Shown in pieces: positions 47,481 to 58,637 of a stretch of DNA of 64,000 bases (position 1 is its first letter; each line of letters starts with the position of its first letter). The stretch is from the NCBI GenBank assembly GCA_936440205.1, contig OW387140.1, forward strand, positions 19,651,659 to 19,715,658, given 5' to 3'. This DNA is from Lepidonotus clava. Taxonomy: Eukaryota; Annelida; Polychaeta; Phyllodocida; Polynoidae. Under the pieces are notes generated by a model. The model ran no database searches and was not told the DNA's origin. It saw only the letters and a program-made list of their open reading frames with translations. The translations under genes were made by a program, and so were the position numbers.

Positions 47481-48894
47481 ATGAGGTTTTAATTCACTTG
47501 TCACACTAGGGGCGCCACTATAATTATCTCACATGAGTAGTATATAAAAACATAGAACAGTCGCGCTATTTGTGCAATGTATGCTCATTTATGGGTGTGC
47601 ATTGGAGCATGACCATCAGTGGCCTATGGGAGGTGGGGGAAGGGGGAGTGCAAGGGGAATGTGGGTTGTAATGTTGGAAGTCCCCCACCTGGATAGATTA
47701 CCTCAATGAAATTACTACAGGCTTAGCCTAATAGAACACCAAATAATGAGTCTTATTCAATATTTCTAACGTTCTGCATTTTAGGCCTATATTTTAATTA
47801 ATTTCGGATTTCACATATCTCTCTCTCAAAATAATAATGCCGTCAAATGGGGCAATTCTGGCCATTTTTAGAAGTTTTTATTGTGCCTACTGCATAGTTT
47901 TCTTTTTCTCAAAATTTATTGTTGCTGTACTATTAGAGCTACTAAAGATACTTTGTTCCATAAAAAAAATATTTTTCACATACTTGATTTTGTACTATAT
48001 TTTGAAGAAAATGTAGGCGGCCAAAATTGCCCCACAGATGGGGCAATTTTGGCCACCTGTACATATAAAAGCCTTCCAGAGACACCGATGCTCTGGATAA
48101 CTGTCATTAATTAATAATCTATTTAAATATCTATGTATCTATAGTTACATAGGAAATAATAGAGGCCAGTTTGGGGAAAAAACTTCTGCTTTTATCATAC
48201 TCCAATCAGACAGTAAACTTTATTTGCCTTATTATGGTTCCCCATAATCCTTCACAGTTCTCCGTTTTGGAGCAGTCCTATGCTGCCCATGTTCAACAAA
48301 TTTCGGATGGGTCTAGCAATAATATTTCTGGTACACTTAGGTAAAGTAAGATATTTCTGACAGGATATATATATGATATATGATATATTGAAAAATGAAT
48401 GATTAATCTCCAGCAGTTCATGAGAGTTCATAAATTATGTCATTAAATGCTTTAGATCTACAGTAAGAATCTATTTGAGTTCCGTTTCTGTAAAATGAAT
48501 TACTTATTCTGTTCCATAATTGTAAATGACAAGTACTAAGTATAAGTTGTAGTGAATAATGTTGTAAAGTAAAAGACAAAACAAGTTTTAAAATTCACAA
48601 GTTTTATTTTAAAAACTTTCATTCAAAGGTTATAACAGTACAGCTAGTGACATTTTCAGAACTTACTTCTCCATCACTTCACCCTATATGGTAGGTTCTC
48701 CAAAATCAATTTTACTTTATTACAACTTCACATAGCATATTAGATGCACCAGTTGTTTTTTTAAAAGGATTAAACAGTTCATTCCAAGTGTAAAGAATTA
48801 GTCAGTTCATCAAATGTTTCTAAACTTCTCTCAACAGTTCATCTCAAGTTCATTCATTTTAAGGCAATTTAAAAGCACAATGCCAATACAGAAT

Positions 48895-50673
48895 TCAATG
48901 CCACTCTTTTGAGTCAACATTGAGTTTGATCAATCCTCTTCTAAGAATCTCACACTCCTCTGTTGTGCCAACGATCTGCTGGAATGATATTTCTGCAATA
49001 TCCGGCACAGTGGGCCAAACAAACACATTGGTTGTTGTTTTGTACTGACGGAGGAACTTGACACTGAGCTTACCGCCCCTCTGTTGCCCAATGGTTTTTC
49101 CAACAAAGAAACGTGGCTTGCCATTCTCCATTTCATACCTCACCAAAACATATGCTGCTTCTGTATCCTTTTCAGGACAGAATGCCCTGAAGCCTGACCA
49201 CAGGTTATCTGAAACATCCATTGCTGAATCTGCCATCTCTTGATCTGCCATCTCATGACCAGTCTCTGACCCAGCATCCATCTCCTCAGCAAGATCACTC
49301 TCCCCATCATCAGACCCCTTGAGATCTTCACAGGAAACACTCTTCCCTGGTTGCACTTTAAGTCGTTTTCTTCTGGGTGCTCTCTGTCCAAGACTTTGGC
49401 CACCTCGCATCGTTTGAAGTAGTTCATACACTGAATCTGACACCCTCCGTTCTACTTCAGTGTTTTCAGCCCCATTGTGAGGAAATTTCGAAAGAACTCT
49501 ACCTCGATTCAGTGGCATAATGCCACATTCTTTGAAGCCTGCTTGAAGATCATCACTGGCAGTTCGCTGCATTTTCTCGATGACTTTTGATAGTAGCCCA
49601 GGGAATTCTTCTTTTGACATGCCACTACTGCGATTTCTGGTCTTGTGCTCTTCAAGCACCTGTCTCCACTTCATTTTAAGGGGACGAAAGAATGCCACAT
49701 CGAGTGGTTGTGTGAGGTGTGTTGAGTTGGGTGGAAGGCACACAAAGCGGATGTTGAGACGCTCACACTGATCTATCACTTCTGGACTGAAGTGCGCTGA
49801 AAGATTGTCAACAATAATGACTTTGGGACCCTCCTTCTGGCGGAAAAATGGAACTATGATGGTTTGAAACCAATCTGTGAAACATGTGTTATCAAACCAG
49901 CCAGATTTTGACCGATTGTATCGGGTATTCTGTGGCCCTCCCACTGTCCATGAGTCCCACAAATGCTCAGCTTTGTAAACAACATATGGTGGCAACAAAT
50001 CCCCACTAGGTGTTCCTGCAAACATCACTGATACTGAACCTTTTGTGGAATTCATCACTCGGTCTGGGTACCGGACACCTCTACGGAAAATGCACTTCTT
50101 CCTACCTGGGTCATCTGCCAAGTTTGTTTCGTCATAGTTGACTATATTTTCGGCAGGTACTCCCTGGAGACTCTCTTCAAGGTTGTCAAAATAATCGTTC
50201 ATTGTCTGTGGCCCAACTCCTGCTCGCCTCGTGGGTATGTTTTGACATAACCTAGTAGTCAGCTGCTCCTTGTGTCTTGAGATGAAGGATCTTGCCCAAT
50301 CAATTCCTGGGAGGTTTCCTTTGAAAGCTGGTACTGTTCGGCCCGACTTATCCAAATAGGCCTTCCCTAGCATCCGTATATCTGTGTTATCGAAGGGAAA
50401 ACCCCAGTCAGCCACCGTTAGGATGTATGTCACAAACGTTGCTTCTTCTTCCTCTGAGAAGACTGCTGGTCTGCCAGTTTTGCGACTGTGTTTCTTCAGG
50501 TTAAGGTTTTGCAGTGTGGCTCGTGGAATTCCGAATTTTGTTGCTACTTTGTTTATGCTTCTCCCTCCTTTTATTTCCTTGAGAGCATTGTCAATATCTG
50601 ATTGATCGTATTTCCGGCATCTCTTTCGATGATATTGCCGCACCATTCTTGCCCTTTCAAAAGCTTTAGCCAT
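48895..50673 (-). CDS. pogo-superfamily transposase
   Basis: Uninterrupted 592-aa frame from an ATG at 50673. Residues about 20-65 form a psq-type helix-turn-helix (DIDNALKEIKGGRSINKVATKFGIPRATL). A CENP-B-like second DNA-binding region follows (GRPAVFSEEEEATF ... DWARSFISRHKEQLT). The DDE_1 catalytic core shows YDETN (first Asp), VIIVDNLSAHF (second Asp) and LTQPLDVAFF (third Asp), with 35 residues between the last two, i.e. a DD35D arrangement. An acidic linker leads to a C-terminal module (YVLVRYEMENGKPRFFVGKT ... FVWPTVPDI), an accessory domain seen in invertebrate pogo-like proteins. No catalytic residue appears lost, so the copy may be young. Domestication cannot be excluded, but the intact ends argue for a mobile copy. 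Confidence 0.88.
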   Translation of the reverse strand: MAKAFERARMVRQYHRKRCRKYDQSDIDNALKEIKGGRSINKVATKFGIPRATLQNLNLKKHSRKTGRPAVFSEEEEATFVTYILTVADWGFPFDNTDIRMLGKAYLDKSGRTVPAFKGNLPGIDWARSFISRHKEQLTTRLCQNIPTRRAGVGPQTMNDYFDNLEESLQGVPAENIVNYDETNLADDPGRKKCIFRRGVRYPDRVMNSTKGSVSVMFAGTPSGDLLPPYVVYKAEHLWDSWTVGGPQNTRYNRSKSGWFDNTCFTDWFQTIIVPFFRQKEGPKVIIVDNLSAHFSPEVIDQCERLNIRFVCLPPNSTHLTQPLDVAFFRPLKMKWRQVLEEHKTRNRSSGMSKEEFPGLLSKVIEKMQRTASDDLQAGFKECGIMPLNRGRVLSKFPHNGAENTEVERRVSDSVYELLQTMRGGQSLGQRAPRRKRLKVQPGKSVSCEDLKGSDDGESDLAEEMDAGSETGHEMADQEMADSAMDVSDNLWSGFRAFCPEKDTEAAYVLVRYEMENGKPRFFVGKTIGQQRGGKLSVKFLRQYKTTTNVFVWPTVPDIAEISFQQIVGTTEECEILRRGLIKLNVDSKEWH

Positions 50674-50737
50674 ATGAAAAAGAAAAAAAAGAAATATATG
50701 TAGTTATAAGTAATTATGACCTTTACAACAATCACCT

Positions 50738-51717
50738 GTTTCTAGGAAAAATTTGGCTTCTACATCTGTTGCTAGGCAACCACAAGGTCTCTTATGAATT
50801 TATCTATCTTGGTCAAAGTTCTATAGTTATCTTTTTACTGTCTGCTGCAGTTTCAGTTCTTTTAAAGGGAGCCAAAACCAATAAAGTCAATGAAATTTTC
50901 CAAACTCAAATAATCATGGAAATCCATTCCTTGAGCCTATTCCTGGCCTATGTTAAATTCTAAACCATGAAATATCGTATCAAATCATTAAAAACACATT
51001 TTTCTTGCTCAAATCAATTAATGTGGATCCGCAAAAATAGGGTTTGTTTACAAACAAATGCAAATATTACCATCTCTTGTGGCAATCTACTTCAGTTTGA
51101 GCTCGTTTTCACAGCTAATACTTTACCACTGACCTTAACTGGACTTATCTAACATTTTCCATACTTATCTCAGTTTTGAAAATTTTGTCAATTATATTGG
51201 TTTTGGCTCCCTTTAAGTGATTAATTTGGATGGTATCTAGGGAACTATGACATAAAAGGCCTGTTGCTAAGCAACAGACTTGTTTCTGTATCAAATTGTA
51301 TTCACGGATCAATACAAACATCTCAGATTCACTCACATTGTAATAGCTTTTCAGGGACCTTTATCACCCGTTGCTAGGGATAGTTGAGTTTTTATGTCTG
51401 TTGCTAGGCAAACACGAGGACTTTATTGAAATATTTTATCATAGCAGGAATTCTGTACTTATATCTTAACAGTTTACTGTAGTTCTAAAGGGTTTAAGCA
51501 CTCTAATTAGATGGTTGCTAGGGAAATATAACATACAAGTCCTGTTGCTAAGCAACACCTTGACAACAGAGAGAAACAGGTAGGATGACTGAAATCCTTG
51601 GCACCAATTTAGTGGGGGTAGGTATGATTAGATTTTCTCTAAAATGAATAATATTGGTGTAATTCATCATTATAATTATTGTTACTAGGCAGTAAATCTA
51701 AACTGTTGCCATGGTGA
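50738..51717. repeat. Array of paired X-box-like palindromes, period about 140
   Basis: GTTGCTAGGCAAC-type palindromes occur in pairs at a fixed 30-base offset: 50738/50768, 51233/51263, 51370/51400, 51514/51544, and a looser pair at 51681/51705 (24 bases). The units repeat every 137-167 bases. The array lies just upstream of the transposase start. The motif equals the RFX X-box consensus, but could instead be an internal transposase or host-factor site. Confidence 0.7.
50866..51212. mobile_element. piggyBac-type MITE B, copy 2 (inside the pogo element)
   Basis: TTAA on both sides (50862-50865, 51213-51216). The ends AGGGAGCCAAAACCAATA and TATTGGTTTTGGCTCCCT are perfect inverted repeats. It interrupts the X-box array. 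Removing the insert plus one TTAA leaves 144 bases between the adjacent units, which is the normal period, so it was inserted after the array formed. Confidence 0.8.
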
Positions 51718-52774
51718 TTTAATATCAAGCTTGACTGTAGTAGTTGACTTTAGCATGAAGATTGACATACCTTTAATTGTAGAAAGTTGTTGTCTTGGAG
51801 GAAAGTGTAGCCAATGCTGAAAGCTGGGTGCACAAAGCAGCCTCTTACAGAGCCACTTAAGTGCCAAAGTGGGTCCAGATTGCAGACCTCAGAGAAAGCA
51901 CCCAAGCCTTCTTATCAGTGTTGACATAATCTTCCTGAATGTGTGTTTCTTAAGAAACTAATTTTTCTTGTAGTTTTGTGAAAAATTAACTTAGAAACAT
52001 GAAACTGGTACCAAAATTTAGAGTTAATTGTAGACTAAATGAAAAGTTTCTTCAAAATACATAATTATCAGCAGATCATTTTGAAAATTTTGAGTTTTCA
52101 AAAAAATTCAATGAAATTTCATAAAAAAATTTACATTTATCTTAACCCTACAGCCAAATAATACATCCAAATAATAGAAGTGACACAATTAAGTTTATAT
52201 CATCTAGTTACAGTGATATAAGTCATAATACATCATTTTTTATCATTCTGTTGAATATAATTTATGTGATATTGCTGAAAAGGAAACACAAATTTTGGTG
52301 TTAATTATAGGGGGCAATTTTGGCCGGCCAAAATTGCCCCAAAGTAAAAAAAAATTCTAAATTTAATGAGAAAGAACCCTTTATTTCCAAAAAAAAGTGA
52401 AAATAATGAGTTTTAAAGTTATATTCTATATCAAGATGAATATATTGAAGATTTAAAGACAATCTATTCAATTTAATATTTTTCTAAATTAAAGTTTGAA
52501 ACAGAAGTTTGCAGCAATCTCATTTTTCATCACATTTTTTTGATCATGTGACCCCACAAATGGGGTCAAATTAGAATATGCCAAATATGTAGCAATATTT
52601 CAAATAACCTTACAATCGTAATCTCACACAGGTAGATTTATACTATTTCAATCAAAATAATACTTAATATCTTCACTTCTTACTATCAACAGTAAAACTA
52701 TTGAAAAGAGACATCTTTCATTGGTGGGTGGCCAAAATTGCCCCACATGGCCAAAATTGCCCCATTTGACGGTG

Positions 52775-53229
52775 ATAATAATAAAAAAAAAAAGATCTAT
52801 GAGAGTCCGTGAAATTCCGAAAAAAATCAGTAGATCTATTTTTCCCCTTAATTAGATCTATAATGAAATTGATGTTTTCTTTAGAAAAAAAATTAATGTT
52901 GAAACTTTGGGTGTTGCTGTATCGCGCAGTTGACTTCCAATGTGACCCAACACATAGGATAGATCTAGCCCACTAGGAGCATCCTTTCTATCTTTAAATT
53001 TGATACGTTGTAACCATCACACAGTGGCGCCAAATTCGTGATGACTTGTGACCAATAACGTCGCTGGAAAACATACCAAAAGTGGAAATGACTACATTAT
53101 GCTTGATTACAAGTCCAAACTAAAATAGACTACATTACTGATTACCCTTTCTAGATTTAAAGTTAAATTCACGATACTTTTAGGGATTTTTGTTAAGTCG
53201 TGGAGAAAATTATACTTTATTACTAAATA
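52775..53229. other. Spacer between the two pogo elements
   Basis: About 455 bases of AT-rich sequence with no gene and no clear repeat seen. Confidence 0.5.
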
Positions 53230-54239
53230 CCGTAAACTGGGGTAACTTGGGACATTTGGTGTAACTTGGGACAAAGTGATGCATAGACACAGATTTTTAC
53301 CTCTGATATTCCTGAATATATATTAAGTCCTTATCTTTATAATACCAAAAGTGGGTCCATTAACCAATTGCAAAATGTTCTCCCTTATGAGATTCTTATA
53401 TCTTCCACTTTGAGACATTTAATGAAACATTGATTAAGATTTAGTGTGAAAATGCAGATATCTGGAAACTTCACTGCCGCAGGTTTTTTTCATGACACTA
53501 TATCAACAAAAATACAATATCTGCACAGAAAAATTGCTCCCTTGAGTGCACTAAGTACAGCAAAGCTGTATTTATCAAACTTTCATGACAAAATGTGATA
53601 TTGTAGAAATCAGCTGTTTCATGGGTAACTTGGGACAGTTATGGGGTAACTTGGGACAATTATGGGGGTATCTTGGGACAAATATGGGGTAACTTGGACC
53701 GTCCCAAGTTACCCCAGATCATATTTGTGTTTCTTTTTTTCAGCAAATCATCATTTTTCTGGCCAAGAAATATGTTTTTACAGGATATTTTACAATAATC
53801 ATACTCTTCTATAACCTATCAAGGCAAAACTAACTGTCACTTAACATTGTCAGTCATGATATGTGCGTCACATGCACAAAAGTACTGATTTTTGTCATTT
53901 TCATCACATTTTTCTGTATAAACTAAAAATGTCTCGTAATGTATCATTAATGCACAAGTAAAGATCATTTATTGTGATTAGGCATGACGAGAGGAAAAAA
54001 TTGGTACCATAACCATCCTTTTATGTGCAATATTCATGAAACTAGAGACAAGAACATCACACCCAAGAAACACAAAAAAGGGCAAGATTGTCAGAGATAA
54101 GGATCTTATCACAGGTGCTCTCTACCAGGTCCGTGCTTTTGACCCCAGCAGGCATAAATATAGCTCCAGATGAAGGGGAAGCCACACCCACTTGGGCTGC
54201 TGCAATTAAAGGGTAAGTAAGCCTGGTCATTCTTGATTC

Positions 54240-54680
54240 ATTCTATTGGGGGTGGGGGGGGGGGGGGAGGTGGGGGGGTATGGGGAAAGGAAGGGAGGGT
54301 GAGGGGGGTATGGGGGAAGGGGGGCTATGGGGGAGGGGGAGGGGGACTATGGGAGAGGGGAAAGGGGGCTATGGGAAGAGGCAGTTGGATGATATGGAGA
54401 AGGGGTGGGGGATATTGGGGAGAAACAGGGAGGCTATTGGAAGAGTGGGAGGCTATTGGGGAGGGGCAAGGGAGCTATATGGGGTGGGGGTGGGGGCTAT
54501 GGGGGAGGGGGAAGGGGGGCTATGGGGGTAGGGGAAATGGGGTTATGGAAAGAGGAGGTGGAGGGATATGGAGTATGGATTTGGGGGCTATGGGGGAGAG
54601 ATGGGGGCTATGTGAAGAGTGGGGGAGGGTCGGGTTTGGAAGAGGAGGTGGGAGGCTATGGGAGAGGGCAGAAGGGCTAT
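54240..54680 (+). repeat. G-rich minisatellite (GGGGGCTATGGGGGAGGGG type)
   Basis: About 440 bases of degenerate units around GGCTATGGGGGAGGGG, with many runs of four or more G on the plus strand. It lies in the predicted intron (donor AAAG/GGTAAGTAAG near 54210, acceptor TTGCAG near 54971) of the truncated transposase gene and could form G-quadruplexes in RNA. Confidence 0.7.
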
Positions 54681-54978
54681 AGACCTTGTGCAGACGTGGT
54701 CACATGACCACTTTTTGGTGATCACCATGTGGCCATCTAAGAGAAAAGGGCAGTGGAGGGATGTGAGTAGAAGGCAGCTAGGGGTTTGTAAAACAAAGTT
54801 AAGGGGGTGGGGGCATGCCACTCATAGGGAGGTTGCAGGTTTTGACAATTCTTTATGCACCTACCATTGCTGGTTGATTTTTCAACTTCTGTGATTTGGG
54901 GGGGAGATTTCACCTGTTTGCAACATCAAAATATTGACTGCTTGTACTAATAATATTTGTCTATATTGCAGCATCAGG

Positions 54979-55500
54979 ATGGTATGCACTCCAAAGAGGA
55001 AGCCAGGGACTCGGAAATACAAAGACTTTACTGATGAATCACTCAGGAATGCTGTCAAATATGTTGCAGGGGGTCTCTCTTTGAGAGAATCTGAAGCCAA
55101 AACTCACGTTTCAAAATCATCTATACAGCGTATGCGACATTACCAGAACCGAGGCCCCATAGGGAGACCAACCGTATTGTCATCAGAAGAAGAAGTACAG
55201 CTGATTGAAACCTTACTAGTTGCAGCTAATGGGGGATACCCACTTGATAATGCCAAACTAAAGATTTTTGTCAAGACATTCCTTGACCAGCAGGGACGAC
55301 AGGAGGCTCGGTTCAGCAACAACATTCCTGGAGATGATTGGTGTCGCAGCTTCATAAAGAAACACGAGGAACTTACTTTCAAGAAGCGCACAAAAATCAA
55401 GAGGACAAGGGTAGAAGTGGAACCGAACATGGGAAAGGATTACTTTTCAAAACTGCAGAAAACCATGGACAGAACACCGCCAATACACATCTTTGATTAA
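54979..55500 (+). CDS. Truncated pogo transposase: DNA-binding part only
   Basis: 173 aa from the ATG at 54979, eight bases after a splice acceptor (TATATTGCAG). It has a psq-like helix-turn-helix (DESLRNAVKYVAGGLSLRES) and a CENP-B-like region (GRPTVLSSEEEVQLIETLLV, IPGDDWCRSFIKKHEEL). It aligns with the neighbouring transposase through the DYF..L motif. The frame ends at PPIHIFD, just where the YDET catalytic motif should begin, so the whole catalytic core is absent. It may be a deletion product. A DNA-binding-only protein could act as a repressor of its family. Confidence 0.75.
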   Translation: MVCTPKRKPGTRKYKDFTDESLRNAVKYVAGGLSLRESEAKTHVSKSSIQRMRHYQNRGPIGRPTVLSSEEEVQLIETLLVAANGGYPLDNAKLKIFVKTFLDQQGRQEARFSNNIPGDDWCRSFIKKHEELTFKKRTKIKRTRVEVEPNMGKDYFSKLQKTMDRTPPIHIFD

Positions 55501-57060
55501 TGTACCCACTCCCCACTATTGAGAAATGTAAATATTTAAAGTGGGAGTGGGTGGAAGAGAGGTGATGCTGAACCCTTGTCCTGCTCAAATTTGCCATAAA
55601 CAATAAGCAGTGGAAATGAACTTATTCCATAGTTAATGAAAAACGTGTCCCTTTGCACCAATCTTATGTTAGGAAATGTATGCCATGCATGTAGTCTATT
55701 GCATAAATCTGTAAAATAATACCTCAACCAATGTAAAACACTTATATTGTTGTTGATCTCACTAAACCGATTGCTTGAAATATACATGATATAGTAGCTT
55801 AAAAGAACAAATGATGTCAATATCATGTCAAAATAGATGGATGGAATGGTGAATAGAAAGAAAATTGGCAAAAGAAAATGAACAGAAATAATGAAACAAT
55901 AAAATCATGTCCCTTACACAAAAAAGAAAAAAAAAGAATGAAAATCATGAACAAATAAAATGATGTCCCTTAGCCAAAAATGAAAATGATGAAAAAATGT
56001 AAATGATGAAAAAAATAAAATGATTTTTTTTGGAAAAAAAAAAAAAAAGATGTAAAGAATAAGTAGAGAGAAAAAAAGAGAGAAAAAATCATAAATTCAT
56101 AAAAAAAAAGAAAAGAAAAGAAAGAAAACAGTGCCATCAACATAATGTTATGTTGATAGCTAAAAGTTAATTTCAAGGTCACTGGAAGGTCAGAGTTATA
56201 CCTGTCCCAAGTTACCCCACCAATGTCCCAAGTTAGCCTAATGTAGGCTAACTTGGGACAGCAACAAATCTAACAATAAGGCATTAGATAAACAAGATTG
56301 CCCTGGCATATTTGCCCTTAATACCATAATAACCATGTCTTCATAATAGTTATATGAAGTTTTAGCAAAACTGTCATGCCTTATATGAGATATTTAAAAA
56401 ATACCCTTAAATCTGTCCCAAGTTACCCCATTTTACGGTATTTAAGTGATTATTAGGCCTATTCAATATCTGGGCTTTTAACCATTTTCAGGAAGATCGA
56501 CAGTCTTGTATCCAAAAGCCTTTAACCTCCTTGAAAATTGTCCAATTTCGATGTGCTTGGTTTCATTTGAAAGCAAAAACCATTCTCTGTGCTTAAATTC
56601 CTCATGGAGCATCCTTACTGAATGGTGAGACACATAAATTATATAACTCTAGATCTGATTATTATATTTTCATAAATTTCTGATTAAAATTCATTTTTCA
56701 AAGTATTTTTGATACCATGAACATCTCGCCATTTCATTTTCCAAACATGAGCTATATCAAATAAGAATAAACTAACTAGAGGAAAATGTCATTATTACCA
56801 ATTATACCAAACACAGAAAATCAGTATATACTTCGAACTTGCTACTTTCTAAACCATTAAGCATAACTACAGTTCATTGTCACATGTTCATTTGACATTA
56901 TGTTTTACTAATTTTTTGTTTACAAATTAATTTAGGCAAATGCACACAGTATTCAAAATAAATTATGTTGTTGACAATTTCTTATCCAATTATTTCATAC
57001 CCTCACATCAAAAATATATGTTTATACTGTGCATTACAATATGTAAATGACAACTGGGTT

Positions 57061-57295
57061 ATCAAAGGTCTCTAGTACTTAGACCACCGGCTGTTGTGTG
57101 TAGGGCCCTGCCTATGGGACCCCGCACATTAAAGAACACCTGCCTCGGTAAAAGTATAGGGGTACAGTCTCTACCTTCTCATAGATACGATCATTTCATA
57201 GATGCGATATTCAAACAGACAGAATTGTCAAGACCTTGTTCCACCATGATATGACCATAGATGTTGATACGGTGTTAAACCCCAATAACCAACCA
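57061..57295 (+). mobile_element. SINE or LINE 3' tail-like repeat
   Basis: Contains GACCCCGCACATTAAAGAAC and ends GGTGTTAAACCCCAATAACC followed by AACCAA, a style shared by dispersed SINE/LINE tails in marine invertebrates. No reverse transcriptase is present. Identification is from sequence style only. Confidence 0.4.
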
Positions 57296-58534
57296 ATTTG
57301 AAACAAAATAGGAAACCTAGCACATAATACAGGTATTTGAACATCAGACTATCAAGTCAACCAAAAATGTTAGAATTGCAATTCGAGAAACCACAAACAA
57401 CGTATTTATATTTGAATTTGCCATACTGATGAAAAAATCATGAAAAATGGGTGAATGTATGTAAATGACATGATTTTAAATTTGCTCTAACTTTTCTTTC
57501 ATTTATGATAATCACAAACTGTCTTTTACACAAAAAAGATAATGTTTTCATGTTATGTTTATCAAGAGTGTCATAGATATTTTCTGAATAATTGGTTACC
57601 ATGGTAACCTGCAAATTACGATAGTACAAACAATTACTCCTCCCAAGAAATTTGGCTTATTGGCACAGTGCCAACATTTGGAAGGTTTATATCAAAATTA
57701 TTGAAAAAAGCTTTTCATCTGAAGAATCTAAACTAAATTTGAGTTGTAGGGAATTTATGCACTGGTTTTTGTATTTTGGGCAATATTTCAGTAAATATCA
57801 GTTATATTGTGATATACCTGGCAGTGAAAGGGTTAATATTTGATCTATTTTATGTATTTTTAAGGAAGATCAGCAAGCCATGACGTCCCAAGGACACTTA
57901 TCTGCTTATCAGCTTATGGGGAATCCCAACTTTAAATAAAAGGGAATCCCCCAGTCTCAAACCTGTATAGAAAAGAAATTAAGCATTAACATAAGATATT
58001 TCTATTTAGCCCCATACAGGTCGTTATTAATTTTATATTCTAAAGACTTCAATTAATTAAATTACATGAAATTCCTAAGTAAATTTGAAAGTGATATCCT
58101 ATTACCATGACGTAGCAAGGGGTGTACTGACACTCTGAGAAATTGGGAAATTCCCAAATTGTATCTACTTTCCTTTATAATTCAATGATACTTTAACTCT
58201 TTCCAATTTTGTCTTTTGAAATGAATTTAAGAATACCCCAAAGTAGCTAATTAAACAAAAAATTGTGAAAGATTATGTCAAGCTAGGTTTCCTGTCAGAT
58301 CTATAATAGCAAGATCATCCTAGCTAATCTCATAAAAATTGTCGAATGTAGACTACAGCTATTGAGGTCCATATATATTAATATTTTGATAACTGATTCT
58401 TTGCATCGAGGTTGATATGGTAAACTGACATAGTTGATATGATATATAATAGATGTCTTAGCTATATTCAAAAAATGGATCTAATATTATTGAATACGGG
58501 TCTATATTCTTATATATATATAATGTGTGATATT

Positions 58535-58637
58535 TTGCAAGAATATGCATCTCTCTGTGCATAAATATTTTCAGATAGGGAAATAATGCTTCATCTCCTA
58601 TCTGAAAATGCACACAAATATGCATTTTCTTGCCAAA
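58535..58637. repeat. Foldback element
   Basis: ATTTTCAGATAGG (58567-58579) pairs with CCTATCTGAAAAT (58597-58609). The outer arms TTGCAAGAATATGCAT and ATATGCATTTTCTTGCC also pair imperfectly. Confidence 0.5.

Larger units (their letters stand above)
47840..52772 (-). mobile_element. Complete-looking pogo-type DNA transposon (4.9 kb)
   Basis: The ends are CCGTCAAATGGGGCAATT (47840) and its complement ending at 52772, flanked by TG dinucleotides on both sides. The element encodes a full-length transposase on the minus strand (48895-50673). The 15-mer GGGGCAATTTTGGCC or its complement recurs inside. At 48017-48052 two copies face each other across six bases. At 52311-52340 two copies form a perfect 30-base palindrome. 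A further copy lies near 52728 beside the right end. These are probable transposase binding sites. The element also holds an X-box-like array and a piggyBac-type MITE. Confidence 0.85.
53230..56438 (+). mobile_element. Second pogo-type transposon, non-autonomous sister family
   Basis: The ends CCGTAAACTGGGGTAACTTG (53230) and the matching complement ending at 56438 are flanked by TA. The terminal sequence resembles that of the neighbour (CCGTCAAATGGGGCAATT), so the two are sister families. GGGGTAACTTGGGACA recurs near 53260, four times at 53620-53720 and again near 56200, partly as facing copies. Inside are a truncated transposase gene with one intron, a G-rich minisatellite and an A-rich block (55890-56120). 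Confidence 0.8.

Noticed and set aside
54233-54707. Gly-rich plus-strand frames of 83-149 codons
   Set aside because: They are translations of the G-rich minisatellite and lie in a predicted intron.
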